DNA of 64,000 nt, from NCBI GenBank assembly GCA_022701365.1, contig JAKUHH010000084.1, positions 310,001-374,000 of the forward strand, in the 5' to 3' direction. Positions 45,978 through 56,962 of the stretch are shown in pieces (within the stretch, counting starts at the first letter, position 1; each line of letters starts with the position of its first letter). Source of the stretch: Mycocentrospora acerina. Taxonomy: Eukaryota; Ascomycota; Dothideomycetes; Pleosporales. A program made the translations under genes and the position numbers. Under the pieces are notes generated by a model. It had not been told where the DNA came from. It did not search any database and was given only the letters and a program-made list of their open reading frames with translations.

Positions 45978-47903
45978 CTACCTCTCCTTTAGCAATTCTT
46001 CAGCAACATCCCTGAGTACAAACTTCTTGATCTTCCCGCTTCCCGTAAGAGGCAACTCTGCGCTACAATCTTCGCCTAGCCAGAATGTGTGTGAAGGAGC
46101 TTTATGTCTTCCTAGTACTTTTCTGACCCAGGTCTTGACCTCTTCGAGAGACGGCTTTTCGGCACCTGCCTCCAGTTCAAGAAACGCGACGGGCACTTCG
46201 ACGTAACGCTGATGCGATATGCCCACAACAACTGCGCGTGAAATCGCAGGATGCTGTACCAGACGCTCTTCGATTTCAAGCGGGTAGATGTTTTCTCCTC
46301 CTACGACTGAGTTAGTATCGCGCACAACCAGCACCTATGCGTATCCAGAGTACATACCTCGAATGATGATATCCTTGAATCGCCCTGTGATGGTGCAGTA
46401 TCCATCGACATCCAAGACGGCTTCGTCTCCAGTGTGAAGCCACACCTCACCGTGCTCATCCCTAACCAACAGCTCTGCTGTCTTTTCTGGATTCTCCCAG
46501 TAGCCCCTGCACATTTGGTAGCCAGTGATGCAGAGCTCGCCACGCACGCCAATCGGCACGATTCTGTCTTCGGTATCAACAATCTTGACCCGAGCGTGTG
46601 GCAGCACGGTTCCAACGGTTGTTAGCCGCGCGTGGAGAGAGTCAGAAGTATGTGCGTTGAAGACGGTTGGACTTGCTTCGGTAAGCCCGTAGCTAGACGT
46701 AAAGTCCGTCATGCCCAGTTCGCTGACCATGCGTTCCATCAGCCAGCGGGGCACAGGACTTCCTGCTACAATGCCAGTTCGAAGCTCAGATGTCCAGCCC
46801 GAAGGCCGCTCGGCACTAAGAATGGAATCTATCATCGCCGGTACACCGTGGAGAGCGGTGCAACGCTCGTCGGAGATGGCGTGCATGCATGCCACAGGGT
46901 CAAACGACTCGGCAGGGAAAACAATCTTGCCGCCATGTGTCAAGGTTGCGAGGAGACCAAGAGTGAGACCGAAGCAGTGGAATAGGGGCGGAGGACAGCA
47001 TAGTGTATCGGTGGGAGTGAGGTTCATGCGGTCGCCGATGAACCGAGAGTTGTTGATGAGGTTGCTATGTTGACGTTAATGGTTACTCGACTATGACAAG
47101 GTTCAAAGAAACATGCTTACTGGTGTGTCAACATTGCTGCCTTTGGATTTCCAGTACTGCCACTTGTGAATTGGAGATTCGCAACGTCGTGTGGACTTAT
47201 GATTCCGTCAAATATGTCAAGGATATGGTCTGGCACACTTTGTGCCTCGCCAACAAACTCATCGTAGTGAATGAATCCTTCATTGTCACCTCGTATGAGG
47301 CATACTGTTTTCAGTTCTGGCAGCGCTGACGCAAGATCCTCATTCCTGAGTCTTTCTAGCAAGGGAGTGTTGTCGAATTTTGCAATCGTTGGTGTAGTAA
47401 ACAATACCGAACACCCTGTGATGATTAGTTGAGCCTGGTTATGTTCATACTCCAGAGGACTTACTAGTATGTCTGAGCGCATACTCCACCTCTGTAGCTG
47501 TATATGTGTTGTTCAGAGTTACGCATATAGCGCCAACTCGTACGCAAGCAAAGAACACGGCGATGTACTTTTCGCAATTTCCACTCATGATGCCAATTCT
47601 ATCTCTAGGACGGACGCCATATCTGAGCAGAGCCCTGGCCAGTAAACTAGACTCGTCCCATAGCTTCTGATATGTCCATCTCGTACCAGTCCATGGTATT
47701 ACAATAGCTTCGTTATCTGGATATGTTTTGACTTGTTTCTGTAGTAGTTGCGATACTGTGCATTGTAGAAGGGGGGGATCAAGAGGCCCGGAGACGATAG
47801 AGAGATTCGGGTATGGTGGGAGGATGTATGGGTCGATCTGGAGAAGAGTTTGATTCAGACGTGAAAGGGCGTCGTTTCGCGACTGATCGTATAGTTCTGC
47901 CAT
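45978..47903 (-). CDS. sidI: SidI-like acyl-CoA ligase (siderophore acyl activation)
   Basis: ANL-superfamily acyl-CoA ligase. In fusarinine/TAFC pathways SidI converts mevalonate to mevalonyl-CoA, the precursor of the acyl group. Four exons (47903-47465, 47415-47121, 47064-46358, 46300-45978) give 587 residues, close to SidI length. Adenylation motifs are LQFTSGSTGNPKAAMLTH, SSYGLTEASPTVFN, WLHTGDEAVLD, GRFKDIIIRGGENIYPLEIE and the C-terminal lysine in PLTGSGKIKKF. The N-terminus contains RLNQTLLQI, which matches a PTS2-like R-L-x5-Q-[LAI] pattern; SidI is peroxisomal in Aspergillus. The start at 47903 (MAELYDQSRND) puts this peptide at about residues 13-21. Six ATCWGATAA sites lie upstream. 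A general fatty-acyl ligase is the alternative, but cluster context favours SidI. Confidence 0.87.
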
Positions 47904-47983
47904 TGTGTCTAAGCATGCAATTCCCAAATATGTACACACCCGGCTATACTCTATACTCTGAAGGAGAGGGAGGTACTAAGAAG

Positions 47984-47992
47984 ATCTGATAA
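47984..47992 (+). promoter_or_regulatory. ATCTGATAA site (SreA/Urbs1-type GATA motif)
   Basis: Perfect ATCWGATAA match, about 80 bp upstream of the SidI-like start codon. Confidence 0.8.
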
Positions 47993-48479
47993 GGATAATA
48001 TGCCGACTTGGGAAGCTAGTAGCCGAGACTTGAAGAGACATAGAAGTCAAGGTATGCAATACCAACAGAGATCACTCAGCGTTGGACGATCCGGGTGCCG
48101 ACCTTGTGCATAGTTCTCCACAGTGGCCACAGCAATTACTCGCTGATGACTCGGATCTAACAAATGTGATTTGGTCCTTCATCATGACCGTCCGTGGAAC
48201 GTGGGGCACGTCGTTTTCGTCGCGGCCCTCCCACCGGCTGTGAGAGATGACATATTCGGCTTGCATCGCACACCAGTTGGTGTCCTGCTCCATTCGGCGG
48301 TAGCGCCGCTGCTACCATACCATCTTGTTTTTCAGCGGAGCTATAGAGGGATTTTCCAGCTTATTTCCTCGGCAAGAAAAGATCATCCTGGGTTGAGTGG
48401 TTAAGCGTCTGAGGCGGATCGATGACAGAATACGGCACCATACCGGCCCTACCGTACACGGAATACGTAGTTCGATCTC

Positions 48480-48488
48480 ATCTGATAA
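48480..48488 (+). promoter_or_regulatory. ATCTGATAA site
   Basis: Perfect match, about 580 bp upstream of the SidI-like start. Confidence 0.75.
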
Positions 48489-48549
48489 GATTTGTCTTTT
48501 CGTTGCGACATCGGTAAGTAACCATTTGGAGTCTGGTGCTGCAGAGATT

Positions 48550-48558
48550 TTATCAGAT
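48550..48558 (-). promoter_or_regulatory. ATCTGATAA site (reverse)
   Basis: TTATCAGAT on the plus strand, 70 bp from the previous site. Confidence 0.75.
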
Positions 48559-48640
48559 GGAAAACAGGTAGCGCTCAGGACGTGGGGTGGACGTGCGAAG
48601 GGGCCATTTGCGGGCCGGTGTTGCTTCCAGTTACATAAAG

Positions 48641-48649
48641 TTATCTGAT
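48641..48649 (-). promoter_or_regulatory. ATCAGATAA site (reverse)
   Basis: TTATCTGAT on the plus strand; the A variant of ATCWGATAA. Confidence 0.75.
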
Positions 48650-48704
48650 CCGTCTTTGGCGAGCTTCCCGAGCTGGCCACAGCGCAATGTGCCTGTGCTT
48701 GTGC

Positions 48705-48713
48705 ATCTGATAA
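48705..48713 (+). promoter_or_regulatory. ATCTGATAA site
   Basis: Perfect match in the same upstream region of the SidI-like gene. Confidence 0.75.
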
Positions 48714-48977
48714 AATTTTCATACCCTTGTACTCCGTAGAGCTCGTAAGGATTGTGCCGAAATGTTTCATGATGTTTTTGGTCGATGGGCGAGCATCGTA
48801 TGAGCGGCCTGGACCCTGCATCACTGTTACGTGTTGCGTACACAAAGCCCCTGTGCAAGCCTGACCCAAACCCTGCGTTCGTCAGTGTTCTGCAGGAGCT
48901 TGGGGTGGCGTGCAAAGACGGATCAGATTAAAAATTTGACGATGCATGCATCATATGACGGTGTGTACTGGATAAGG

Positions 48978-48986
48978 TTATCAGAT
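48978..48986 (-). promoter_or_regulatory. ATCTGATAA site (reverse)
   Basis: TTATCAGAT on the plus strand, about 1.1 kb upstream of the SidI-like start and 360 bp from the SidF-like stop. Confidence 0.7.
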
Positions 48987-49347
48987 CCGCGCCCTGCATC
49001 GTGGGCAAGGCTCACGTACGTGCTTCATTGGTTTAATTGTGTGCAATGTGACGTGTGCACTTTACTTTTAGTGTTTCTTATGTGGCGGATCAAGTGGCTG
49101 GGTTGGAATATGCAAGGCCTACTGTGTAATGTATCAGTATTTCCAAAACACCGTATTCCCGGAACACGAGAAGCAACTGTCGACATGTGAGACTTGAGTC
49201 GAAGATAGGCTATTTTGGAAAGTACTATTGTGAAAGTGTTCTGTTGTAGATACTCGACATTTAACGCTGAAGAAAATTTGGAATTATTGTATGTACAGTG
49301 GATATCGAGGCTTGGTAAGGGAGGCAAATCGTCACTACTGTTCCTTC

Positions 49348-50727
49348 TCACAGTTTTGCGAGCGCATCAAGACTCGGCCTAACCTTCTTGTCGCCATCCC
49401 AAACAAATGGACTTAGGGTGAAAAACTTCTCCCTGTTCACCATCATGAGCGCACTTCGCTTATGTGGTAGGTCCATGAGCTTCTCGACATGGAAACCATG
49501 GGCGAAGTCGTAGGCTAATACTGTACTGCTTGTTGCTGCAGGTTCGCCAACAAGATTCCAGGTCCGGGGCTCATCCAAAAACATGTAGTGCATGAGTCCA
49601 GACCACCAGGCAGAGACACGATAGGGCCCTCTGAACCTGACATCGCCGACTAGTGAGTGCCTACCGCGGTCATATGGTGATGCCTGATAGTGAGCACCCA
49701 TGTGGTCCTCCTAGTGTCAATGTCAGTATTAAGCGTGTAAAATTGAGTTTCTGGATTAGCGTACCATTGCCCAGTAAACCTCAAAGTATGCAAACAGCAC
49801 GTCGTCAAACGCAGCAAACATGGTTAACACGTGGGGATCTTCATGGAGCTTGCGCAGATACTCGCGATGCTGGTCTAGTGTTCCAGTCTCGTTCCAGCCA
49901 GCAGCAACACGTGGATCGTTTTGCCACTGGTGGAACAGCTTGAGATGGTCGTGATTGGTGTAGTCGACAGCAACCATGGTAAAATGCTCCTTCAAGTGGG
50001 GTATCCAGCGACTGTAGATGATCGATCCAGGTTCAGGCTTGGGTTCTCTGACAGGATGCATAGTGTGCCGTGGTACGGCCGGGAACTGGGTAGATGGTGC
50101 GTTCTGGAACGGGAACGTAGGATAGTGCTTGGTGATTGGCTTGTCGGAAGCATCCAGCTTCGGTGCCCACACAGGACGGGGGCCAAACGGAGATGCAGCA
50201 CCCTGCCAAAAGCTGCCTCGCAGAAGCAAGTGGCCATCGTGGGGTGCTGATGTACTCGAGGCTCTAGGGTGGGGATGGAACAAACCAGTAGCGAAGAGTT
50301 CCTGGGCTAGTGGTTGTGAGTCCTTGCCTGAAAAGAGGACTCGAAGATTCTCTGTCAAGGGATGCAACGAAACCAGCGCGTAGGAGACGAGCCACAGCTG
50401 CGGGACCGAGGGTCGCTCTCCAGACCAGGACACAGTAAGGTAAGGCGATCGTCGTGCTCGAGCCCAAGAGCTGTTGTCTCCTTTAGGCGGCTCTGCATTT
50501 TGAGCCAAGAAAGCAATGCCGCTGAATGAGATGGTATCGTTATGCAGTAGCGTTGGTAGAGGAGTCTCTTTACCGTTGGTGTCCGCAGGTGACGGGAGTA
50601 TTCGATTGCTTGTAGGCTGGCCTTGTGGAGCGACATTTGTAACTGCATAGGCCGTGAGATATGGATGAGGAAGCTTTAGAACCAACGGCCCAGCTTTGGC
50701 ATCTGCTTTTTGGTCTTTTGATGCCAT
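49348..50727 (-). CDS. sidF: SidF-like N5-hydroxyornithine acyltransferase
   Basis: Transfers an acyl group (anhydromevalonyl in the TAFC pathway) from CoA to N5-hydroxyornithine before NRPS assembly. Two exons (50727-49765 and 49710-49348) give 441 residues, near SidF size. The C-terminal half is the acetyltransferase fold seen in hydroxamate-siderophore acyltransferases: FHQWQNDPRVAAGWNETG, then VLFAYFEVYWAMEDHMGAHY across the intron, then DRGRHSLVGDVRFRG and MHYMFLDEPRT. The protein ends AKL, a peroxisomal PTS1 tripeptide, matching the peroxisomal location of SidF. The ATG at 50727 (MASKDQ) is the first true ATG; the open frame extends upstream without one. SidL-type acetyltransferases are the main alternative. 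The 551-bp divergent promoter has no ATCWGATAA site. Confidence 0.88.
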
Positions 50728-51278
50728 GGCGACTGGTATGGTACGCAAAGAAGAGTGCAGAAATGTTTAAATGTTGCAGGATAGCTGTGGCTACAACGCA
50801 AGCCCGAAAGTGTTCAAGTTGATCAAAAGTTTGTCGTGTGAGGCCAGGTTAAGCCGAGGTCAAGATTCAAAATCTCAATGCCGTGGCCCACGGTATTACG
50901 CAGTGTTAGCAGTTGAGGTCCACTCGCCGGCCTGAGGCCGTCGTAGTTGTTAGCAGGGGTGAGTCTTAGCTGATCACACCATGTGGGTCCTTCTTTAGAC
51001 AGCCATCATCGTATGCAGACCCACGTAGGTGGCATGCACCAGCTGCCGACGCTAGAACACTGGTGTCAATTTTTTTGTGAAGTGCAGTCGGCGTGGTTTG
51101 CTTGTCGTGGAAGGTCAATGCACTTGATCCTGCAATTTGAAGCCGAGATCTTACGATCATACACACCGTTACTTTCGTCGAAATAAACTGCCAACTCCCG
51201 CCTTGTTTTTCTCTGTATTGAGCTGGGTCAAAGCCATCACTTGTTGTCGTTTCTCCAGATATTACCAGCAAATCCACT
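50728..51278. promoter_or_regulatory. Divergent promoter SidF-like / monooxygenase
   Basis: 551 bp between divergent starts. On reading it through I found no ATCWGATAA site, unlike the other cluster promoters. Confidence 0.55.
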
Positions 51279-52559
51279 ATGACGTCCACAGAGCAATCTG
51301 CAAGGCAGGAGCCTGTCTCGAATCCACCTACTTCAAACTCACATTTCGATCTCATTTGTATTGGTTTTGGGGCCGCTCAGTTGGCGACAGCTATCGCAAA
51401 CCGAGAAGCTCGCAAATCACACAATGTACTCTTCCTTGAGCGAAAGCCTTCATTCTCATGGGGTTCGGGCTCCCACATCGCCAGAACGCGCATGGACGGT
51501 CCGTTTGTTTATGATCTCGCCACAATCCGCAATCCAAGAACAGCGTTCAGTTACGTCAATTACCTTCTCGCTCGGGGACGCCTTGTCGAGTTTGCAAATT
51601 CCGACCGCTTGAACCCTCTACGGGAGGAGTTTGAGGATTACATGAAGTGGTGTGCAGAGCAATTCAAGAACCAAGTACGCTATGGCAGCGAGGTTGTCGG
51701 TGTCGCTCCGGAGACAGAGGCAAACACGGTGAAAGGCTGGAGAATCGCTGTAAAGGATGGAAGTGGAAAAACATATACTGTGCGGGCCAAGAGTATTGTT
51801 GCGCCGTCACCGTCACAGAAGAACGGTGCGAAGCTCAGTCCTCTGACCAGTGTCAACTTTCTCTCTGGACAGCGAATCATCCCTGTGAACGAGTACTTTT
51901 CAAGACGGAACGAGCTTCGTGGCTTCTGCGAGCCGCGATTGAACATCTCTGTCGTCGGCTCTGGTCCACAGACTCTTGAGATTATTAACGATCTGTTGTC
52001 TTGCCCCCATCTAGGCAACATCAAGGTTGCAACAGAAGACGAGTCTTTGTCTTCATTAAGAATTCTCAGCGAACAAGAGCCACCAAAGCCGCAACTGTGC
52101 TCGATCTGGGCCACACCATCAGCTGAGCCGCAGCCTTCAGTCACAGAGGCATCTGAAATTGTCCAGAACATATACATGCGGGCATATGAGAAGCAGGTCG
52201 CCAGCAAGGGCGAGTGGACATTTCGTGTTTTCATTGGTAAGGATGCAGCTGGGCCTTGTTCAGGATCAGATTTTATTATCCGAGACACAACCACTATGCC
52301 CCTATCGAGTAAGGAGCTGCTACAGAGCCTGGATACACTGGTATTGGGCTGCCATCGTAGAGGCGAGAGCCTGGAGGAGGTACACTTCAAGCATGATGCT
52401 GTTGCTGAGGATTGCAAGGTGTGGCTAATGTCAGCCCACTCCGAAGGCGGCCGCTCATTAGCAAAGGATATTGCTGTGCGAGCCGGTGAGGTGGTCAACG
52501 CATTGTCGGCATCGACCCAGGGCGCACGGGATGGAATCGTGCTCCACGCCCGAATGTGA
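51279..52559 (+). CDS. Divergent SidA-family flavin N-monooxygenase
   Basis: Single-exon 426-residue protein of the L-lysine/L-ornithine N-hydroxylase family (SidA/PvdA type), shorter than the usual 480-500. Conserved are the N-terminal FAD motif DLICIGFGAAQLATAIA, the DLATIRNPRTAFSYVNYLL block, GRLVEF, YMKWCAEQF, RYGSEVV, and a dinucleotide motif VVGSGPQTLEIINDL. Departures stand out. Where family members read FLKDL, with the lysine that contacts ornithine, this protein has FVYDL. The GxGxxxAE element has Leu-Glu-Ile after PQT. The terminal ATGY-like motif is replaced by LGCHRR. The usual W-H-x-G-M element is SWGSGSH. It therefore may not be the pathway's ornithine hydroxylase; it could act on another amine or be a non-catalytic relative. 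Alignments here are by eye. Confidence 0.75.
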   Translation: MTSTEQSARQEPVSNPPTSNSHFDLICIGFGAAQLATAIANREARKSHNVLFLERKPSFSWGSGSHIARTRMDGPFVYDLATIRNPRTAFSYVNYLLARGRLVEFANSDRLNPLREEFEDYMKWCAEQFKNQVRYGSEVVGVAPETEANTVKGWRIAVKDGSGKTYTVRAKSIVAPSPSQKNGAKLSPLTSVNFLSGQRIIPVNEYFSRRNELRGFCEPRLNISVVGSGPQTLEIINDLLSCPHLGNIKVATEDESLSSLRILSEQEPPKPQLCSIWATPSAEPQPSVTEASEIVQNIYMRAYEKQVASKGEWTFRVFIGKDAAGPCSGSDFIIRDTTTMPLSSKELLQSLDTLVLGCHRRGESLEEVHFKHDAVAEDCKVWLMSAHSEGGRSLAKDIAVRAGEVVNALSASTQGARDGIVLHARM

Positions 52560-52612
52560 GGTTGGAAAATGGCGCGAATTGGGATGGCGCAAGTGGGGCA
52601 ATAGACAAATTT

Positions 52613-52621
52613 TTATCTGAT
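52613..52621 (-). promoter_or_regulatory. ATCAGATAA site (reverse)
   Basis: TTATCTGAT on the plus strand, about 315 bp upstream of the ABC transporter start. Confidence 0.75.
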
Positions 52622-52639
52622 CGCGCTAGTACATAATCA

Positions 52640-52648
52640 ATCTGATAA
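52640..52648 (+). promoter_or_regulatory. ATCTGATAA site
   Basis: Perfect match, 27 bp from the preceding site. Confidence 0.75.
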
Positions 52649-52934
52649 TCTCGGCAAAGCGCCTCCGGCCTCGCAGATGGGCGACACGTCTGCTTCTCCA
52701 CCACTCACCGTGCACACGCTTGCATGCTGTATGCATCTTTTTCACGCTACTGCGACTAAGTGACCCTACTGATGTTGTGCACACGTCCCGCCACTATGTC
52801 GGTTTGGGGCATGGCGTCTTGGAAGGGTCACTGCGTTTTGGCATACCTCATGCAAATGCGCCTGGAAATCTTCATCACATCTCGACGACGAGTGACCACC
52901 AAACTCTAGGTTCTGACCTAGTCTCACATGCTCG

Positions 52935-55900
52935 ATGCATCTCACCAAGCCTTCAAGGGCGTCTATTAAGCCTTTCTTTGGCTTCATCCATCTTCTTTTC
53001 TACGCAGACCCTACATGGCTGGACATTCTTCTTGTTTGCGTCGGCTGCATTGCAGCCATTGCAGCAGGCGTCCCGTTTCCCATTGTAGCCATTGTCTTTG
53101 GAGAATTGGTCGACGACTTTAACGACGCAACATGTAGCCAGGGTTCAGGAGGCTCGAGAAAGTCAATCGACTCGCAAATTCTACTACTAGTTTACCTGGC
53201 CATAGCCAGTCTAGCCTTGATTTACACACATCTTGTTTGCTGGAACATAGCGTCTCAACGATTAGCACAACGTGTGCGCGACCGTTATCTCAGGAACCTT
53301 TTACGACAGGATCTGGCTTTCTTCGACAACCTCCAAGCCGGAGAAGTATCGTCTCGTCTCAATGGTGACATACAGGCAATCGAGAGCGGTACCGGCGAGA
53401 AAGTTGGCGTAGCCCTTACTTGTGTGTCCTTCTGTGTCACTGCTTACATAGTCGGTTTCACTAGGAACGCCGAGCTTACAGGCATATTGATTTCCCTGGT
53501 CCCCGCGTTCCTGCTCATGGCAGTGATTGGTAGCTATTTCTTTGGGAAATATGTTGCCAAACTGTCGAAGTGCTTTGGATCCGCTAGCGCCATTGCTTCG
53601 GAAGCTCTCAGTCACATTGGCCTCGTGCATGCTCTTGGGGCGAACAAGAGACTGGAGGAGAAGTTCAGAGCGCATCTAGCAGATGCTCGTCAGGCTGGAA
53701 TTAAGAAGGCTAACACTGCAGCCGTGCAAGCTGGTCTACTCTACTTCATCGCGTTCTCGGCTAGTGCTCTCGGATACTGGCGAGGAAGCCAAAAGATTGC
53801 CGATGCGATCGAAGGCAAGGGAAACTCAACAATTGGACAGATTTATACTGTTACATTCATCTTGTTGGATGGTGAGAAGCCCACTGTGTTTTTTATTTTA
53901 TCTCTGCTAACTCTTAATCAGGTGCAATTGTCTTGAGTCAAGTCGCTCCTCTTTTGCCTCTATTTGGAGGAGCAGTCGCTGCTTTTAAGCGATTGCAAAA
54001 GGATATTGAAACTCAACCAACTATCAACACTGTATCCGCGTCTGCTGAAAGGCCTCTCAATGTTGAGGGAAACATTGAATTCCGCGATGTTGCTTTCACT
54101 TACCCATCGAGGCCTGACCAACCTGTTCTAAATAACATCTCGTTTGATTGTGAGGCTGGTAAACTTACGGCAATTGTCGGTCTTTCCGGAAGTGGCAAAT
54201 CGACCATTGCCAGTCTCATTACCCGCTTCTATGATCCTCAGAGTGGAATTGTACGACTCGACGGGCGTGACGTCAAAGATTTTGATGTCAAAATCCTGCG
54301 AGGCTTCATCAGTCTCGTTCAGCAAGAGCCGTCACTACTTGATCGATCGATTTTGGAGAATATCGCGCTTGGTCTGGTCAACTCCCCAGCTCATTCACAT
54401 TTGGAAAAAACTCTACTCGGCGATACCTTGTCGCAGCTTACCAAAGCAGCCAGAGACGGCCAAGACCTTATCAAAGCTGCGGAAATGGCTGGGCCCGAAG
54501 TGGCTGAGATTCTTCACTTAGTACAGCATGCTGCGGACCTTGCGGATGTTGCTACTTTTATCGATCGCCTGGAGTTTGGATTTGCTACTCTCGTTGGGTC
54601 AAGTGGAAGCCTTGTTAGTGGTGGTCAAAAACAACGAATCGCTCTCGCTCGTGCCCTTGTTCGGGATCCGAAAATTCTGATTCTCGATGAAGCTACAGCT
54701 GCTCTCGACTCAGCGAGCGAACAAAGGATCCAGGCTGCTATCGAGAGAGCTTCTCAAGGACGGACCGTTGTATCTATTGCTCATCGATTGTCAACCATCA
54801 GAAATGCGTCTAAAATCATCGTCATGAAGAAGGGAATCATACTTGAACAGGGTACTCACGAGCAGCTCATACATCAAAAAGGATCTTATGCTGATATGGT
54901 ACATCTTCAATCCGTAAAACCTACCGATGAAGGGGGATCCAGCTCGAGGACAAGCATATCAGGTTCTGAAATTGATGTAATCCAAAGCGAAAAGCCAGAA
55001 TTCAAGGACACTGATGCGGTCTTGGCAAACAATGAAAAGCCTGCAGACGTAACGGACCTACAAAAAGATGAAGTAGTTGCACGTTCGACTCGCAAGACAA
55101 TGGCTCCACTGGTGCGGCCGTACGCACTCCTTCTTGTCGTCGCGTTCTTCGCTGCTCTGATCGTCGGAGGCCAGTACATTGCGTCAGCTCTCTTGTTCGG
55201 AAATATTATGGGTAGCATGTCACCTTGTAAAGAACCAGACTACATCCGTTCTCGGGGTGAGCTTCTCTCCGGAATGTGGTTCATGGTGGCTTGTGTGGTA
55301 TTCTTTGCAAATTTCACGAGCTGGTCAGTCTTCGGATTGGTGTCAGAGCGCTTAGTATACAAAGTACGAAACCTGTCTTTACAAGCCCTTCTACACCAGC
55401 CTCTGCAGTGGCACGAATCTGAAGGACGGAACCCTTCAAGCCTGCTTGAGTTTATCACCAAGGATGGCAACTCTCTGGCTGGATTCAGCGGTTCTATTGC
55501 TGGCACATTGTTTTCTGTCGTCGTCAACTTTGTCGGTGCAATCATTCTTTCCCACATTGTCGCTTGGAGGATTGCAATTGTATGTCTTGTTACGGTGCCT
55601 ATACTGCTAGGGGCTGGATTTATGCAGTTTCGCGCCATCGGAAAATTTGCCGGAAAACATGCCAGTGCGTTCTCATCTTCTATAGGAGTCACGATCGAGG
55701 CCGTTTCAAACATCCGCACCGTTCACGCACTCTCTATTGAAGATGAGATTGTACAGACCTACCGACGGTCATTAGAGGGTCCACGTAGAGAGATGGTGAA
55801 GCAGTGCTTGAAGACCAACGTTTGGCTCGCGATTGCCAATTCTTGCGGCTTCTTCATCTATGCCTTGGCGTATTGGTGGGGTTATAGGAACGTCAGTGAG

Positions 55901-56914
55901 GGCAGATATACCCAAACCGACTTTTTCATAATCCTCATCGCTATGCTTGTCTCGGCTCAGCTCTGGGGCCAGTTGTTTACTCTCGCTCCCGAGATCTCCA
56001 AGGCCAAAGGTGCTATATCGCGCATCTGTGGGCTCATCGAGTTGGGTGAGGACCGTTCAGGCGTGCCATCCGGCAGCTCATCCTCTACTCTGGATTACGA
56101 TGCAAAGGAGAAGCAAGATATCGAAGCACTAGGCGAGTCAACACCACCTCCTACATCAGGAGGTGGCGCTCAAGTCGTCTTCCAGGATGTCGTCTTTTCC
56201 TACCCAGCGCGTCCAGGTATCAAGGTGCTCACATCTTTGTCACTTACAATTCAACCCGGTCAATTCTGTGCACTTGTTGGCCCTTCAGGGGCAGGCAAGA
56301 GTACGGTTCTTGCTCTACTTGAGCGCTTCTACCATCCTACATCCGGTAGTATATCCATCAACGGCTTCGATATTTCACGACATCAAGGCGCTTCTTTCCG
56401 CGATGAAATCGCATACGTGCCCCAGGCCAACGTCTTGTTTCAGGGTAGTATCAAGTTCAACATCTCCCTCGGAGCAAGGCCAGGGCACAATCCCACGGAT
56501 GAAGAGATTGAAGAGGCTTGCAAGCTCGCCAACATTCACGAAACGATAATTGACTTGCCTGAGGGCTATGAGACGGATTGTGGCACAAATGGCTCGCAGC
56601 TATCAGGTGGCCAAAAGCAGCGACTATCGATTGCGCGTGCTCTGGTAAGAAAGCCGAAGCTTCTGTTGCTGGATGAGAGTACCAGTGCCCTGGACGCAGA
56701 AAGCGAAAAGGCCTTGGAACTCGGTCTTGAGAGAGCTGTCAAAGGTCACGGTGTTACAGTTATTGCCATTGCTCATAGGCTGCGTACCATTGCCAGAGCT
56801 GATGTAATTTTCATGGTGGACGGGGGCAGGGTCGTGGATCAGGGAAGGCACGAGGAGTTGGTTCAGCGCAGCGAGAGCTACCGCGTCAATGCTCTACACC
56901 AAATGGTGGGATAG
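52935..56914 (+). CDS. ABC-B full transporter (MDR type), siderophore-cluster transporter
   Basis: Two-fold membrane transporter of the ABCB/MDR class, 1309 residues, in two exons (52935-53871 and 53922-56914, 50-bp intron with GCTAAC branch). The order is TMD1-NBD1-TMD2-NBD2. NBD1 has Walker A GLSGSGKST, signature VSGGQKQR and Walker B ILILDEATAALD. NBD2 has GPSGAGKST, LSGGQKQR and LLLLDESTSALD, so both sites look competent. A charged linker (about 650-710) separates the halves. Siderophore clusters commonly include such a transporter, thought to handle siderophore, precursor or breakdown-product export; the substrate here is inferred from context. Two iron-GATA sites precede it. It converges on the GNAT gene, with 48 bp between stops. 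Confidence 0.93.
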
Positions 56915-56962
56915 TTTTTCACACAACCTAATAATGTATTTTCAATACTATGTAAAAGATAT

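Larger units (their letters stand above)
47904..49347. promoter_or_regulatory. SidI-like promoter region with six iron-GATA sites
   Basis: 1.44 kb between the ligase start and the stop of the acyltransferase gene. It carries six perfect ATCWGATAA sites, five of them within about 500 bp (48480-48986). No coding sequence was recognised. Confidence 0.75.
52560..52934. promoter_or_regulatory. ABC transporter promoter with two iron-GATA sites
   Basis: 375 bp between the monooxygenase stop and the transporter start, with two ATCWGATAA sites 27 bp apart on opposite strands. Confidence 0.65.

Noticed and set aside
48391..48490. tRNA-like boxes: GAGTGGTTAAGCGTC and, about 75 nt later, AGTTCGATCTC
   Set aside because: The D-arm and T-loop resemblance is good, but the T stem and acceptor stem do not pair and the spacing is wrong for a tRNA. 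It may be a tRNA-derived remnant; a tRNAscan run would settle it.
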